A stretch of 64,000 bases of DNA from Anomaloglossus baeobatrachus (taxonomy: Eukaryota > Chordata > Amphibia > Anura > Aromobatidae), in NCBI RefSeq assembly GCF_048569485.1, contig NC_134364.1, positions 125,562,882 to 125,626,881 of the forward strand, read 5' to 3'. Shown here piece by piece: positions 42,248 through 53,437 of this stretch (within the stretch, counting starts at the first letter, position 1; each line of letters opens with the position of its first letter). The translations under genes were made by a program, and so were the position numbers. The notes beneath the pieces were generated by a model that worked only from the letters and a program-made list of their open reading frames with translations, did not search any database and was not told where the DNA came from.

Positions 42248-43288
42248 ATGTCTGCGTCCGACGGAGCCGCTGGAGGAGCGGTGGTCGCAGCCGCAGCGGC
42301 ACCCGCGGATGGGAATGGGCCTGCCCAGGTCCTGGCCGCACCGGCGGGAGGTGCCGCGGCTCCCGCGCTTGCTCAGGTCATGCTGTTTTCCTTGCCCTAT
42401 GCACCCGGAGCTGCCTGGCTACCGCAGTATGACGGAAAACCGGATGCCCTACAGGCCTTCCGGAAAAAGCTTAACCCGTTGCTAGAGCTGTACCCCCTGA
42501 CTGATAAGCAACGTGCTGCGATAGTGCTAGGCCAGTTAACCGGTGCGGCGGAGCAGGAAGCGGAGACCTGGGCCGAGGGGGACCGGCTCTCTGTAGCCAC
42601 CATCTTCGAGAAGCTACAGACTGCCTTCGAGACCCGGACTGAAGCTGAGCTGAGGATGCAGTTTTACCAGTGCCGGCAACGAGCTGGGGATAGCATTCGG
42701 GACTATGCTCTACGTCTGCAGACCGCCCTCCGCACGCTGAAGCGGGTGAACTCTATTAATGAGGCGGATAGCAACAAGATGTTAGTGGAGCAATTTGCGC
42801 AGGGGATGAGGTCCCCTGAGGATCGTAAACAACTCCGGCTGTGGGCCCTAGAACACCCTGATGTGGACTTTGCTGTGTTAAAGGAGCGGGCTATTAAAGC
42901 ACTACAGCCCCCAGCTGCTGAAGTTCTGGAACCCGTCCCGTGGCCCGTCGAGACAGCTCCTGTTATGGCGGCCTCAGCCAAACCAACCTCTGTAATGCCT
43001 GCAGCCCCGAGCAGCACCGTCGAAGATCTGGCAGCCCAGGTCCGTCGCCTGGACGGAGACCTTGCCAAAATCCTTGCTGCACTGCAACCTCTGACCAGAT
43101 CTCAGCCTCCAGCACAGATACAACTTGCTGACAGTCCCGAAGATGTTCCCTGGATGCAGCGGAGAAGCGTTAACAACCCGCGGAGCAGACCTCCAATCTG
43201 CTACAAGTGCCGTAAGCCGGGCCATTATTACCGACAGTGCCCGTTAAACGAGCAACCCCTGGGGCCCCGGGCCAATCCTCAGGAGTAG
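42248..43288 (+). CDS. gag: Gag (capsid/nucleocapsid) of the Ty3 element
   Basis: A 346-residue frame. The Ala/Gly-rich N-terminus is followed by a capsid-like region of the Ty3 Gag type (PQYDGKPDALQAFRKKLNPL near 60-80, then ETWAEGDRLSVATIFEKLQT, and YQCRQRAGDSIRDYALRLQT). One zinc knuckle, CYKCRKPGHYYRQC, lies near 318-331 for RNA binding. The end overlaps the start of pol by about 50 bases. Confidence 0.9.
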   Translation: MSASDGAAGGAVVAAAAAPADGNGPAQVLAAPAGGAAAPALAQVMLFSLPYAPGAAWLPQYDGKPDALQAFRKKLNPLLELYPLTDKQRAAIVLGQLTGAAEQEAETWAEGDRLSVATIFEKLQTAFETRTEAELRMQFYQCRQRAGDSIRDYALRLQTALRTLKRVNSINEADSNKMLVEQFAQGMRSPEDRKQLRLWALEHPDVDFAVLKERAIKALQPPAAEVLEPVPWPVETAPVMAASAKPTSVMPAAPSSTVEDLAAQVRRLDGDLAKILAALQPLTRSQPPAQIQLADSPEDVPWMQRRSVNNPRSRPPICYKCRKPGHYYRQCPLNEQPLGPRANPQE

Positions 43289-46200
43289 AACACCGTGGCC
43301 CCCCGGACTGGCGAGACCGATATGTCGGGGCCCGCCCTATCATCCCCGTGGCTGTGGACGGCATACCAGTGATGGCTCTCTTGGACACTGGATCACAGGT
43401 AACTACCATACCGTACACGTTGTATCAGCAGTATTGGGCCACAGACGAGCTGGCGCCTCCGGACACTAGTATAAATTTGATTGCCGCTAATGGACTTCCA
43501 TTGACCCAGGTGGGGTATAAAGAAGTGGCTATGACAGTGGGGCAAGCTGAACTGCAACATCAGGGCATGATTGTGATTATGAATGAACCCAGTGATCATA
43601 ACCCGAAAATAGTGCTGGGAACCAATGTGATGGAACACTGCATGGCTGATGTGTTGAACCTTTTGCAACAGCTAGCCGCCACGGCGGCGGGGAGCCGGCA
43701 GAGGGCTGTGCAGCGTGAGATCCGCGCCCTGATGTACCGCCAGCATGTAAGCTCAACCGGAGGGGAGATTGGTGGAGTGCGAGTGATGGATGTTGCTCCA
43801 TTGACTGTGCCCCCTAGGAGTGAGATGATGATCTGGTGTAGGGCAGCAGTAGGGCCTCAGGGGCGTGACTACCCTGCGATGATGGAGCCCATACCTTCCG
43901 AGCACTGGCCCACTGTAGTGGCCGCCCGAGGGGTGGTAGATGTGAAGAAAGGGAGAGTGCCTGTGAGAGTGTTGAACTGTGGGGAGGAAGAAGTCAGGCT
44001 CCCCCGGTATGCCACCATTGCCAAGCTGCTCACCCTGGACCCTCACACTATCCAGGAAGCCCGTCCATCCACACTCCCACCTACCACCAGCACTTCCCCA
44101 CCCCAGGGGGACACCAAGGAGTGGCACCAACAGCTACATGTGGGCACTGACGATACCCCTACACATCACAGGGCAGGGGTACACAGGGTAGTGCAGGAGT
44201 ACGAACAGGTTTTCAGTAAGCACCCCCTAGACTTTGGGCAGATCAAGGGGGTCCAACACCACATTCCCACGGGTGAACATCCCCCTATCAAAGAGAGGTA
44301 TAGACCTATTCCCCCTGCACATTACCAGTGTGCCAAAGATATGTTGAAGAACATGAAGGAGGCAGGGGTTATTCGGGACAGTTGTAGTCCCTGGGCCGCT
44401 CCGTTGGTACTGGTCAAGAAGAAGGATGGTACCATGCGGATGTGTGTGGACTACCGGAAGATCAACCAGATAACCCATAAAGATGCCTATCCATTGCCTC
44501 GTATTGAAGAATCTTTGGCTGCACTGAGAACTGCAAACTACTTCTCGACCCTTGACCTCACCAGCGGATACTGGCAAGTGGCCGTGGCCCCCGAAGACCG
44601 GGAGAAGACCGCCTTCACCACCCCGATGGGGCTCTGCGAATTCAATAGCATGCCGTTTGGGCTGTGCAATGCCCCCGGGACCTTCCAACGGTTGATGGAG
44701 TGCTGTCTGGGACATTTAAACTTCGAGACCGTCCTGCTGTATTTGGATGATGTGATTGTTTATTCCCAGACATATGAGGCCCATCTGGAGCACCTGGCCG
44801 AGGTGTTCGCGTCCCTTGCCAAGTTCGGGATGAAGTTGAAGCCCTCCAAGTGCCATCTGCTGAAACCCAGGGTGCAGTATCTAGGACATGTGGTGAGTGC
44901 GGATGGCGTCGCCCCCGACCCTGAGAAGATCACTGCCATCCAGAGCTGGCCGAGACCAACCACAGTGAGGGAAGTAAGGCAGTTCCTGGGTCTGGTGGGG
45001 TACTATCGGCGCTTTATAAAGGGGTACACGAAGATGGCTGCCCCCATGCAAGATCTCCTCGTGGGACAGACCAAAGGTGGTAGACCCATTGGAGCCCCAC
45101 TGCTGTGGGAGGACAAGCATGAGGAGTCCTTTGGCCAGTTGAAGGCGGCCTTGACCGGAGAAGAGGTCTTGGCGTACCCTGACTATGGGCGCCCGTTCAT
45201 CCTCCACACGGACGCCAGTAACGTGGGGCTAGGAGCGGTCTTGTCCCAGGTCCAGGATGGAAAGGAGAAGGTGATTGCCTACGCCAGCCGAAAACTCCGG
45301 CCGACCGAAAGGAACCCTGAGAACTATAGCTCCTTCAAGCTCGAGCTATTGGCGTTGGTGTGGGCTATCACAGAGCGGTTCCGCCACTACCTGGCAGCAG
45401 CAAAATTCACCGCGTTTACGGACAACAATCCGCTAACTCACCTGAACACGGCCAAGTTGGGCGCGCTGGAGCAGCGGTGGGTAGCCCGGTTAGCTAACTA
45501 TGATTTCACCATAAAGTACCGAGCTGGTCGTGTCAACATCAATGCAGATGCACTCTCCCGGATGCCCCATTTGTCAGAAGAGGGGTGTGAGGATGACGAC
45601 CTCGAGGAGATTGAGTTGCCTGCGTTTCACCAGCCGCCTACTGAAAGAGTACAAGTATGTCAGCAACGGGTGGATCTGGATCCGCGGCCCAGTCAAGAGT
45701 GGCAGGACGCCCAGGACCAAGCGCCGGCTGTCCGCCTTGTCAAGACCCTGGTGGAACAAGGTGCTATGGGAATAGACCCTGCCGCTCCGGCCGAAGCCCA
45801 ACGCTTGTGGAAAGAACGAAAACGGCTCTACCTACACCAAGGGCGGCTGTACCGTGAGCTGATCAACCCAAAGACCCATGAGAAAATATGCCAGTTGATC
45901 GTTCCTCAAGCTGAGGTTGCTACTGTCCTGCGGGCATACCATGATGGTGCTGGCCACTTCGGGTGGAAGAAGCTGGAGATGCTGTTGAGGGAACGGTTCT
46001 ATTGGAGTGGGATGCGTGAATCGGTGGAAGCCTGGTGCCGAGAGTGCGGTCCTTGTACACTGAGGAGGAAGGACGAGACAAGCCAGAGGGCACCGTTACA
46101 TCCCATCGTCACCCATCAGCCGCTGGAGCTGGTCGCCCTGGACCATGTCAAACTCACCCCTAGCCGAAGTGGGTACACCTACGCATTGACCATGGTAGAC

Positions 46201-46974
46201 CACTACTCAAGATTTATGGTGGTAGTCCCCGTTAAGGACTTGACTGGTCGAACCGCTGCTCGAGCGTTCCAGGCCTATTTTTGCCGACCCCATGGGTATC
46301 CCGAGAAGGTGCTGACCGACCAGGGCCCGGCTTTTGAAGCAGAAGTGTTTCACGAATTCTGCCAGTTGTACGGCTGCAAGAAGATCCGGACCACTCCGTA
46401 CCACGCCCAAACCAACGGCATGTGCGAGAAAATGAACCACTTGGTCCTGGGGCTCCTCAAGACGCTACCGCTGGAAGAACGGAACATGTGGCCGGAAAAG
46501 TTACCCGACTTGGTCGACATGTACAATAATATCCCATCCAGCTCGACGAAGTGCACCCCAGCGTATCTGATGAGGGCTCGGCCTGGCCGCCTGCCGGTGG
46601 ATCTGGAGATGGGGTTGGAGGCTCCGGAAGCACTCCCTTCAACGGCAGAGTGGGAAAGCCGGAGGAGGGCCCAGTATCGGCAAATCCAGGAGTATGTGGA
46701 GAAAAACCTCAGTCGAAGTCGAGAACAACAAGAGCACCGGTTCAACCAGAAGGCGCCTGCAGGTCCTTTCCAGCCAGGGGATGTGGTGCTGAAACGGAAG
46801 AGAAAAGCCCACAAACTGGATGACCAGTGGGAGCAAGTCCCTTACGTCATACAACCCACAGAGTGGGACAATGGGAAGACCTACCAGATCAGTCGTGACC
46901 AAGGGGGCACCCTGGCTACAGTTTCTCGGGACCATCTAAAAAAAATGCCCCCCAGCGTTGAAAGCAGAGGCTGA
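43237..46974 (+). CDS. pol: Pol polyprotein of the Ty3 element
   Basis: A 1245-residue frame. The aspartic protease carries LLDTGSQVTT (D50). The reverse transcriptase has MCVDYRKINQ, FSTLDLTSGYWQ, MPFGLCNAPGTFQ and the catalytic YLDD at about 502-505. RNase H begins with HTDASNVGLGAVLSQ near 655. The integrase has an HHCC zinc domain (HDGAGHFGW ... CRECGPC, about 900-935) and a DDE core (LDHVKL, LTDQGPAF, then Glu in GMCEKMNH, about 966-1062). The RT-RH-IN order defines Ty3/gypsy. No env is seen. Confidence 0.93.
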   Translation: MPVKRATPGAPGQSSGVEHRGPPDWRDRYVGARPIIPVAVDGIPVMALLDTGSQVTTIPYTLYQQYWATDELAPPDTSINLIAANGLPLTQVGYKEVAMTVGQAELQHQGMIVIMNEPSDHNPKIVLGTNVMEHCMADVLNLLQQLAATAAGSRQRAVQREIRALMYRQHVSSTGGEIGGVRVMDVAPLTVPPRSEMMIWCRAAVGPQGRDYPAMMEPIPSEHWPTVVAARGVVDVKKGRVPVRVLNCGEEEVRLPRYATIAKLLTLDPHTIQEARPSTLPPTTSTSPPQGDTKEWHQQLHVGTDDTPTHHRAGVHRVVQEYEQVFSKHPLDFGQIKGVQHHIPTGEHPPIKERYRPIPPAHYQCAKDMLKNMKEAGVIRDSCSPWAAPLVLVKKKDGTMRMCVDYRKINQITHKDAYPLPRIEESLAALRTANYFSTLDLTSGYWQVAVAPEDREKTAFTTPMGLCEFNSMPFGLCNAPGTFQRLMECCLGHLNFETVLLYLDDVIVYSQTYEAHLEHLAEVFASLAKFGMKLKPSKCHLLKPRVQYLGHVVSADGVAPDPEKITAIQSWPRPTTVREVRQFLGLVGYYRRFIKGYTKMAAPMQDLLVGQTKGGRPIGAPLLWEDKHEESFGQLKAALTGEEVLAYPDYGRPFILHTDASNVGLGAVLSQVQDGKEKVIAYASRKLRPTERNPENYSSFKLELLALVWAITERFRHYLAAAKFTAFTDNNPLTHLNTAKLGALEQRWVARLANYDFTIKYRAGRVNINADALSRMPHLSEEGCEDDDLEEIELPAFHQPPTERVQVCQQRVDLDPRPSQEWQDAQDQAPAVRLVKTLVEQGAMGIDPAAPAEAQRLWKERKRLYLHQGRLYRELINPKTHEKICQLIVPQAEVATVLRAYHDGAGHFGWKKLEMLLRERFYWSGMRESVEAWCRECGPCTLRRKDETSQRAPLHPIVTHQPLELVALDHVKLTPSRSGYTYALTMVDHYSRFMVVVPVKDLTGRTAARAFQAYFCRPHGYPEKVLTDQGPAFEAEVFHEFCQLYGCKKIRTTPYHAQTNGMCEKMNHLVLGLLKTLPLEERNMWPEKLPDLVDMYNNIPSSSTKCTPAYLMRARPGRLPVDLEMGLEAPEALPSTAEWESRRRAQYRQIQEYVEKNLSRSREQQEHRFNQKAPAGPFQPGDVVLKRKRKAHKLDDQWEQVPYVIQPTEWDNGKTYQISRDQGGTLATVSRDHLKKMPPSVESRG

Positions 46975-47335
46975 AGTACCGGTTCCTCCACCAGTGGAAA
47001 AGGCAGCAGAGGTAATCCACACTGTAATGGGTGACTTCCCAGCAAACTGGCCTACACAGAACGGCGCGGTGATACTTCCAGTGATACTGTTCCCACAACC
47101 CGTGGATGAAGAAGTAGTGGAAGCGGTTAACCGTGAGCCAGAACCAGTGCCAGTGCCCAGGGATGAACCTGTATCCAGCCCCCCTGCACCTCCGCCTGCT
47201 CCACACTATAGCAGGGAGGAGGAACCGATTGTTCCCTCTACCCCACTGCCTAGCACCACTGACACCGGGCCCCGAAGGTCCACCCGTTCCAACCTAGGTA
47301 GACCCCCACTTAGGTACAGGGAGACCGTTCTATGA
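46958..47335 (+). CDS. Proline-rich frame downstream of pol (element)
   Basis: A 125-codon frame that overlaps the end of pol. It is rich in Pro, Glu and Val and ends RRSTRSNLGRPPLRYRETVL, a basic motif often found at the C-terminal end of vertebrate Ty3 polyproteins. It belongs to the element; a separate product is not demonstrated. Confidence 0.5.
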   Translation: MKAEAEVPVPPPVEKAAEVIHTVMGDFPANWPTQNGAVILPVILFPQPVDEEVVEAVNREPEPVPVPRDEPVSSPPAPPPAPHYSREEEPIVPSTPLPSTTDTGPRRSTRSNLGRPPLRYRETVL

Positions 47336-47982
47336 GTAAGAGGGGCCCGCAAATGTAAAAGGTTGTTGTGTGTTTGTTTGAAAAAGATGAAAGTTTTGAA
47401 AAATAGAAAAACACTGATTGAACCGAGTTTTCACCTGATTCACCGTGTGATTTGCAACCGGCTGGAGCCGGCACCGTTGTCCCCGTGGGGACCGTTTAAA
47501 GTTTTGCATGGGAACTATCCATGGACAAGCCCGTGAACTCTGCAGGGCACCACAAACGTTAAGTGGCTTGTAAATATGTTGGGTACAGTTACCGTTTCCG
47601 CTATGCCGCCTCCGGAGAGGCAGGTTGGAGGGAGGGCCCTGAGCAGAGCAGGCCAGGGCCCAGCCACCAAAGGAACCGGTGGCCACCCTCTGGAGGGGAA
47701 GGACAGATCCCGCTCGGGTAACTTGTGCTGGACTGTGGGTCAAGGGGTGCTGCCTGGGTTTTAGGGGCAGCATCAGGGCCAGGTTGCTTGGGTGGGAGAG
47801 AGCGGAAACCGTGACCGTATACCGTTGCAACGTTTAAGTAAATGTGCCTCCCGTCTTGGGAAGAGTTTTGATTGAAAAATGTATTTATGTTTTGTTTAAC
47901 CCTTGTTACCCCCTTTTTACAGAAAAATAAAACCGGTGTAGGACGGCAGCCCGCGGACGGTCTGTATTTTGCTAAGGGGGAA

Positions 47983-49271
47983 TGTGTCGCCCTGGGCAAG
48001 CCAGGGGACACAGGTCACAACACCACCACACCCCACACTCCAGGTAGGCACACCTGCTAACCAGAAATCCTTGTTGCCTTCCTCCAGAGGTTGATGATGC
48101 ACACCAGGGGGTGGGCCAGGTGGTTGGCTCCGCCCACCAAGGAGCTCACAACACTGGAGGCAGGAAGAGACCAGGCAGTTCAGTCAGGGAGGAGGAAGTG
48201 GAAGGAGTGAAGATTAGCCCAGGCAGGGCAAGAGTAAACAACAGAGAAGAGCTCAGGGAGAGCTTGAGAGAGGAGTCCAGGAGGAGGAAGTGGAGGAGTT
48301 AAGGAAGGAAAGCGGAAAAGGAGGAAAAAGCAAGTAAAGTGACAGAAGAGAAAGAAAGCCTGAGAGCCCAGCTTTGTGTAGGGCCAGAACAGCAAGGTCA
48401 GCGACGGCGGTGACTGTTTGGAGGGGGACCGTTTGGAAGTTCCTGGAAGGACCCCGTTGGCTGTGTGCCCGGTGGTCTGGAGCAGTGTTCTGAAGGACAG
48501 TCAGCACCAGGGCAGGGGCCTCTCGGACCCCGGCAAGGCTAGGAGTCGCCAGATTTGCCAAATCCGTCAGTGACGGGGACGCAGATCCCCCAACAACCAA
48601 GTCCCGATTGACGGCAACAGCCCGACCATTACCGGGGAGACACCGCCACCGCCAAGGCACCAGTTTCCCCAGGGCCAGCGCCTGCGGGCAAAGTGTAGAG
48701 CTCCTCCGGCCCAGATTGCAGTCGGGGAGCGGGTAACCGGAGGGAATCCACCGCTACCATCAGACAACATAGGTGCAAGGAAGAGAAACGTCACCGTTAC
48801 CTACCGGGAGTGCAGGTGCAGCCGTCTGTGGGACCGTCCTACCAGCCGTTGGTTTACCGTACAAACTGTGTCCGTGTGTCAGGCTGAGTGAGTACCATAG
48901 TGCCGCAAGGCACAGCGCTGCCCCCGCGTCCCTGCGCCCTCCAGGCCCTACACTTCACATCTCATCACCGGGCCCCGGGATCACCAACCCCTACCCACGG
49001 AGGGGCAACACAACACCTGGCTGCTCCGCATCACCATCCCCGGGACCCCCATACTGAGCAGCGGTGGTGCAATCACCACAACCGTGGGTGGCGTCACGAA
49101 CTATAACAATCCCCTCACCCAACAAACATTTCCCCTTTCACTCACGGGCGAGGAGTGTCGCTCGAGACACCCCGGGATCCGGCCCACAGCTCGAGCCACC
49201 AGGAGCAGCTGCCGGACCCGAGCAGAAGGGGTGAGCGCGGTGTGCTGACACCCTCCTCCCCGCCCGCGACA
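47983..49271 (+). repeat. 3' LTR of the Ty3 element
   Basis: It follows the purine tract AAGGGGGAA directly and matches the 5' LTR over its full length with only a handful of differences. AATAAA at about 47925 lies just upstream of the LTR. Confidence 0.93.
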
Positions 49272-49272
49272 G

Positions 49273-49273
<1 letters not shown>

Positions 49274-49325
<52 letters not shown>
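49274..49325. repeat. TA microsatellite
   Basis: About 25 TA units directly at the 3' junction of the Ty3 element, followed by CACACA-rich sequence. Confidence 0.9.
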
Positions 49326-49334
<9 letters not shown>

Positions 49335-49449
49335 TATGCTGTAGATACATACATATATACACTCACACAAACACAAATACACACGGCCAAAAGTGTTAGC
49401 ACCCTTGAAGTTGTTTCAGAAAAAGAAGTGTTTCCCTAAAAAAATTACT

Positions 49450-49740
49450 TTACAGACATCACTAGGGGGGGCGCACAGACATAACTAGGGGGATACACAG
49501 ACATCTAGGAGGGTACACAGACATCACTAGGTGGGGTACACAGACATCACTAGGGGGGTACACAGACATCCCTAGGTGAGCACAGACATCCCTAGGTGAG
49601 CACAGACATCCCTAGGTGGGCACGAACATCCCTAGGGGGACACAGACATCACTAGGGGGTACAGATATCACTAGTCGGGGCATGGACATCACTGGGTGGC
49701 ACGGTCAGCAATTGCAGAGTACAGACATCACTAGGGGGGC
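49450..49740. repeat. Diverged minisatellite (ACAGACATCACTAGG)
   Basis: About 13 units of roughly 20-24 bases with ACAGACATCACTAGGGGG, or the shorter CACAGACATCCCTAGGTGAG variant. Confidence 0.8.
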
Positions 49741-49799
49741 AAACAACACTGGAGGTGGTACACTGCATTGGACGGAACACAACACTGGTGGTGATAAAC

Positions 49800-50280
49800 C
49801 ACACTGGAGGGGGCTGCACAGACAGCGCATTGGGGGGCTGCACAGAGCACTGGGGGGTGGCACAGAGCCCTGGGGGGGCAGCACAGAGCACTGGGGGGTG
49901 GCACAGAGCCCTGGGGGGCAGCACAGAGCACTGGGGGGCGGCACAGAGCACTGGGGGGTGGCACAGAGCACTGGGGGGATGGCACACAGCACTGGAGGGC
50001 GGCACGCAGCACTGGGGGCAGCACACAGCACTGGGGGGCTACACACAGGACTGGAGGCTGCACACAGCACTAAGGGGCTGCACACAGCATTGGGTGGGCT
50101 GCACAGAGCATTGGGAGCATGTACACAGCAATGTGGGCTTGCACACAGTGCTAGGGGGCTGCACACAGCACTGGAGGGGCTGCAGACAGCATTGAGGGGG
50201 CTACATGCAGCACTAGCGGACTGCACACAGCATTGGGGGGGCTGCACACAGCATTGGGGGGCTGACCTCACTGGAGAGCA
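49800..50280. repeat. Diverged minisatellite (GCACAGAGCACTGGGGGG)
   Basis: About 22 units of 19-23 bases with GCACAGAGCACTGGGGGGTG; later units read GCACACAGCACTGGGGGGCT. The 250-codon frame over it on the plus strand and the frames on the minus strand are repeat by-products. Confidence 0.85.
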
Positions 50281-51054
50281 GGCACAAAATAGAGAGGGGA
50301 CTCCAGACTCTGCTCAGGGGGGAACTGAAAAGGTCATTTCAGGCCTGTGGTTCCAACACCTCAGCTAAAGCAAGGCAGGGGCACCCCCGCCTCCCATCCC
50401 CGGCGGTGTTCAGCTCACCAAACGCCTACCTTTCCCCGCCGGATGCCATGTCCTCGCCACCTCCACGTTGCCCGCAGCACTGTGATGAGGCGCAGAGTGA
50501 TGACCTCATCACATTGGGCTGCGGGATGACGCGCCGCCTCCCTGCTCTGTTCCATGCGCCTTGTTTTAGCAGTGTGTGTGTGCAGTGGCTGAAACAGGCG
50601 AGCCCCTTTGCTACGGCTGTGACTGGGGCCCGGTTAAGAGGGGAGGCCTGGCCTGCCCAGGGCTTAACAAAGCTAAGTAATTACCCCTGGCCTGTCCAGG
50701 TCCCCTCTCTTCACCGGGCCCCCTACAGCAGTCACAGTAGTAATGCCCTGATGGCGGCCCTGCAAAAACATATCATACATTTCCAGCACAAACACAAGGT
50801 CGTGCAAGCGACAGAGTCTCACCTTATTACTACTGTGCCTTTGGGGATTTCAGGACCAACGATCTCTGCCAGCAGCACCCTGCTTTTGGTGGGCTCCCAC
50901 TAAGATGATAATGTATTAGATGTGACCTGCAGTCCCATGTAACTCTCCAGATAATACAGTGATACTTTTGTGAGTACAGATAGTAGTGATTGCTCCTCTG
51001 GATCACACTGCTGCTGGTTCTGGATGTGCTGCTGTTTTAGGCTTGTGGGAGGAG
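50281..51054. other. Spacer, no gene seen
   Basis: Mixed sequence. 50600-50760 has an imperfect inverted look (GGGCCCGGTTAAGAGGGGAG against CTCTCTTCACCGGGCCCCC), suggesting a small transposon end, but limits and duplication could not be fixed. Confidence 0.35.
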
Positions 51055-52289
51055 TAAGGCTACTTTCACACTTGCGTTCAGCGCAATCCGCCGCTATGGA
51101 GAATAGCGCAGTCTGTTAATGCACTGCGCTATTCTCCATCGACTTGTATTGACAATGCACTGTAACGCAAGTGTCTGCGTTCCATCCGCTGGACGACGCT
51201 GCATCGTTATTTTGACGCTGCATTGAACGGAGGAAACGCTACATGTAGCGGTTTTTGGGTCATTAAAATAACACACCTCTGTTGGAATCCGCCAAAGTGT
51301 CTAATGATTGTCTATGGTGGCGGATTCCGCCGCTATGCGCTAAGCGGTGGAGTCCGCTGACGGATACCGTCACGTTCTACTGAGCATGCTCAGCATGTCT
51401 AGCAGAACGATCGAAATCGTTTAAAATCACTCCTGGTCTCTCTCCCCCCTCTCACTCCCTCTCTCATACTCACCGATCACGGGCGCGACGCTGCACAGTT
51501 GTCACAAAGCTCCGAAGGCTTTTCCTCTTTTGAAAATTCCGGCCGCTCATTATTCCATCTAGTATTCACTGCTTCCCTCGCCCACCGGTGCCTATGATTG
51601 GTTGCAGTCAGATCCGCCCCCATGCTGAATGACAGCTGTCTCACTGCAACCAATCACAACCGCCGGTGGGAGGTCTATATCGTGCAGTACAATAAATAAA
51701 TAAATAATTTAAAAAAACGGCATGCGGTCCCCCTAATTTTGATACCAGCCAAAGTAAAGTCACACATCTGAAGAATGTAATCTCAGGATGGGGAGCCCCA
51801 CATTATGGGGAGCTCCCCAGCCTAACAATATCAGCCAGCAGCCGCCCGGAATTGCCGCATCCATTAGATGCGACAGTCCTGGGACTCTACCTGGCTCATC
51901 CCGAATTGCTTTGGTGCGGTGGCAAATCGAGGTAATAAGGAGTTAATGGCAGCAGCCCATAGCTGCCACTAAGTCCTAGGTTAATCATGGCAGGTGTCTA
52001 TGAGACAACCACAATGATTAACCTGTAAGTGAAAGTAAATAAACACATACACCCGAAAAAATACTTTATTTGGAATAAAAGAATGAAAACCACCCTCTTT
52101 AACCACTTTTTTAATCCCCAAATACCCCTCCAGGTCTGGCGCAATCCATACGAGGTCCCGCGTCGCATCCAGCTCTGCTACATGAAGCTGACAGGAGCGG
52201 CCGTAGAACACCGCCGCTCTCTGTCAGCTCCAGGCAGCAACTGAAGTGAGTCACGCTGTCAGCGGGGACGTCACTGAGGTAATGTGTGC

Positions 52290-52520
52290 GGTGATGAAGG
52301 GAGCGGTAGTGCCGGTGTGTATGCAGTGATGATGAGTGATGTAGTGCCTGCGTGTGTGCGGTGATGATAGGAGCAGTAGTGCCGGGGTGTGTGCGGTGAT
52401 GATGATAAGTGCAGTAGTGTCGGGGTGTGTGCAGTGATGAGGATGAGTGCGGTAGTGTCGGGGTGTGTGCAGTGATGAGGATGAGTGCGGTAGTGTCGGG
52501 GTGTGTGCAGTGATGATGGG
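52290..52520. repeat. Minisatellite of about 38 bp in copy E
   Basis: Six or seven units of GTGTGTGCAGTGATGAGGAT plus GAGTGCGGTAGTGTCGGG. Confidence 0.8.
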
Positions 52521-52544
52521 GGCTCTCTCTCTTGGCTTAATGCA

Positions 52545-53437
52545 ACGTGTTATTTCACAGGAATCTGTTGCCTTTATATGTAAGGTCCTGGTGGTGTAAA
52601 CTGGACCGTGCACCGGACTACTCCAGTGGAGCAACCCGGAACTAACCCCTATACAGGGACTGTCCGGTCAACCCGCCAGAGGGCCTTGATGCACGGTACC
52701 TGATGCACTAGCTGTACAGGCACAGTTCTTTCCGGAAAGAGGAAGGAAGATGTCCCTGAGGTCACAGGGTTCCAGATGGTAGTCCCGATAACAAGGCTCT
52801 GGTTCAGGTGCCGGGTGGAGATGACAGGTGGAACCGGATCCAGCTGGACGACAGGGCGGAGGTCACCACATGGAGCTGGGGATCGGAGCCGGGTCTGGGT
52901 TGAAGAAGATGGTGGAGTCCTCAGCCGACCATCACCGACAGGAGTTAAGCAGCAGTCATGGTTAGGACCGGTTGGCGTGGCAGGACGGGCTCTGCGAGAC
53001 AGACAAGGGTTAATACTGGACAAGGCAAAAGGGGACCTAAACTCCTAGCTTACTAAACACGTAGAACAGGCCCCGCCCACCTGGAAGAAGAATCCTCTTA
53101 TACCCTGTACCTGCAAGCCAATATCCTGTTTCTGGACGCTGGCCCTTTAAGAGAGGGTCAATGACCGCACGCCCTAACGCGCATGCGCGAGGCCCGAGTG
53201 CCTGAGACCAGGGAAGGAAGCGGCGCCGAAGAAGCAGGAGTGCAGGGCAGAGTGTCCTGTGATGCAGAGGGGCGCCTGGAGCGGGGACACATGGAGGACA
53301 CCGGCGAGGGAGAGGGAGCAGGAGGACCGTGGAAGGGAGGACCGGGGATAGGAGTGGTGAGCGGGGAGCGCCGTCGGGAACCGGGGAGCATGCCACGGGG
53401 ATCGGGGAGCGCGACACGGGGACCGGGGAGCATGACA
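52545..53437 (-). mobile_element. Possible solo LTR inside copy E
   Basis: On the minus strand it begins TGTCATGCTCCCCGG, has tandem GCTCCCCG words, then GCCCTTTAAGAGAG-type sequence (complement) and a CpG-rich middle, and ends near AATAACA. The TG...CA look and promoter-like content recall a frog-type LTR, but no target duplication was found. Tentative. Confidence 0.3.

Larger units (their letters stand above)
40744..49271 (+). mobile_element. Full-length Ty3/gypsy LTR retrotransposon
   Basis: The 8.5-kb element has two long LTRs (40744-42033 and 47983-49271), each TGTGTC...CGACA. GATA flanks both ends (40740-40743 and 49272-49275). In order: 5' LTR, primer site 42037-42054, gag, pol (protease, reverse transcriptase, RNase H, integrase), a short proline-rich frame, purine tract and 3' LTR. 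gag and pol overlap in different frames, as is common in this family, where ribosomal frameshifting makes Gag-Pol. The LTRs differ at only about half a percent of positions by eye, so it is young. It looks whole or nearly so. Confidence 0.93.
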
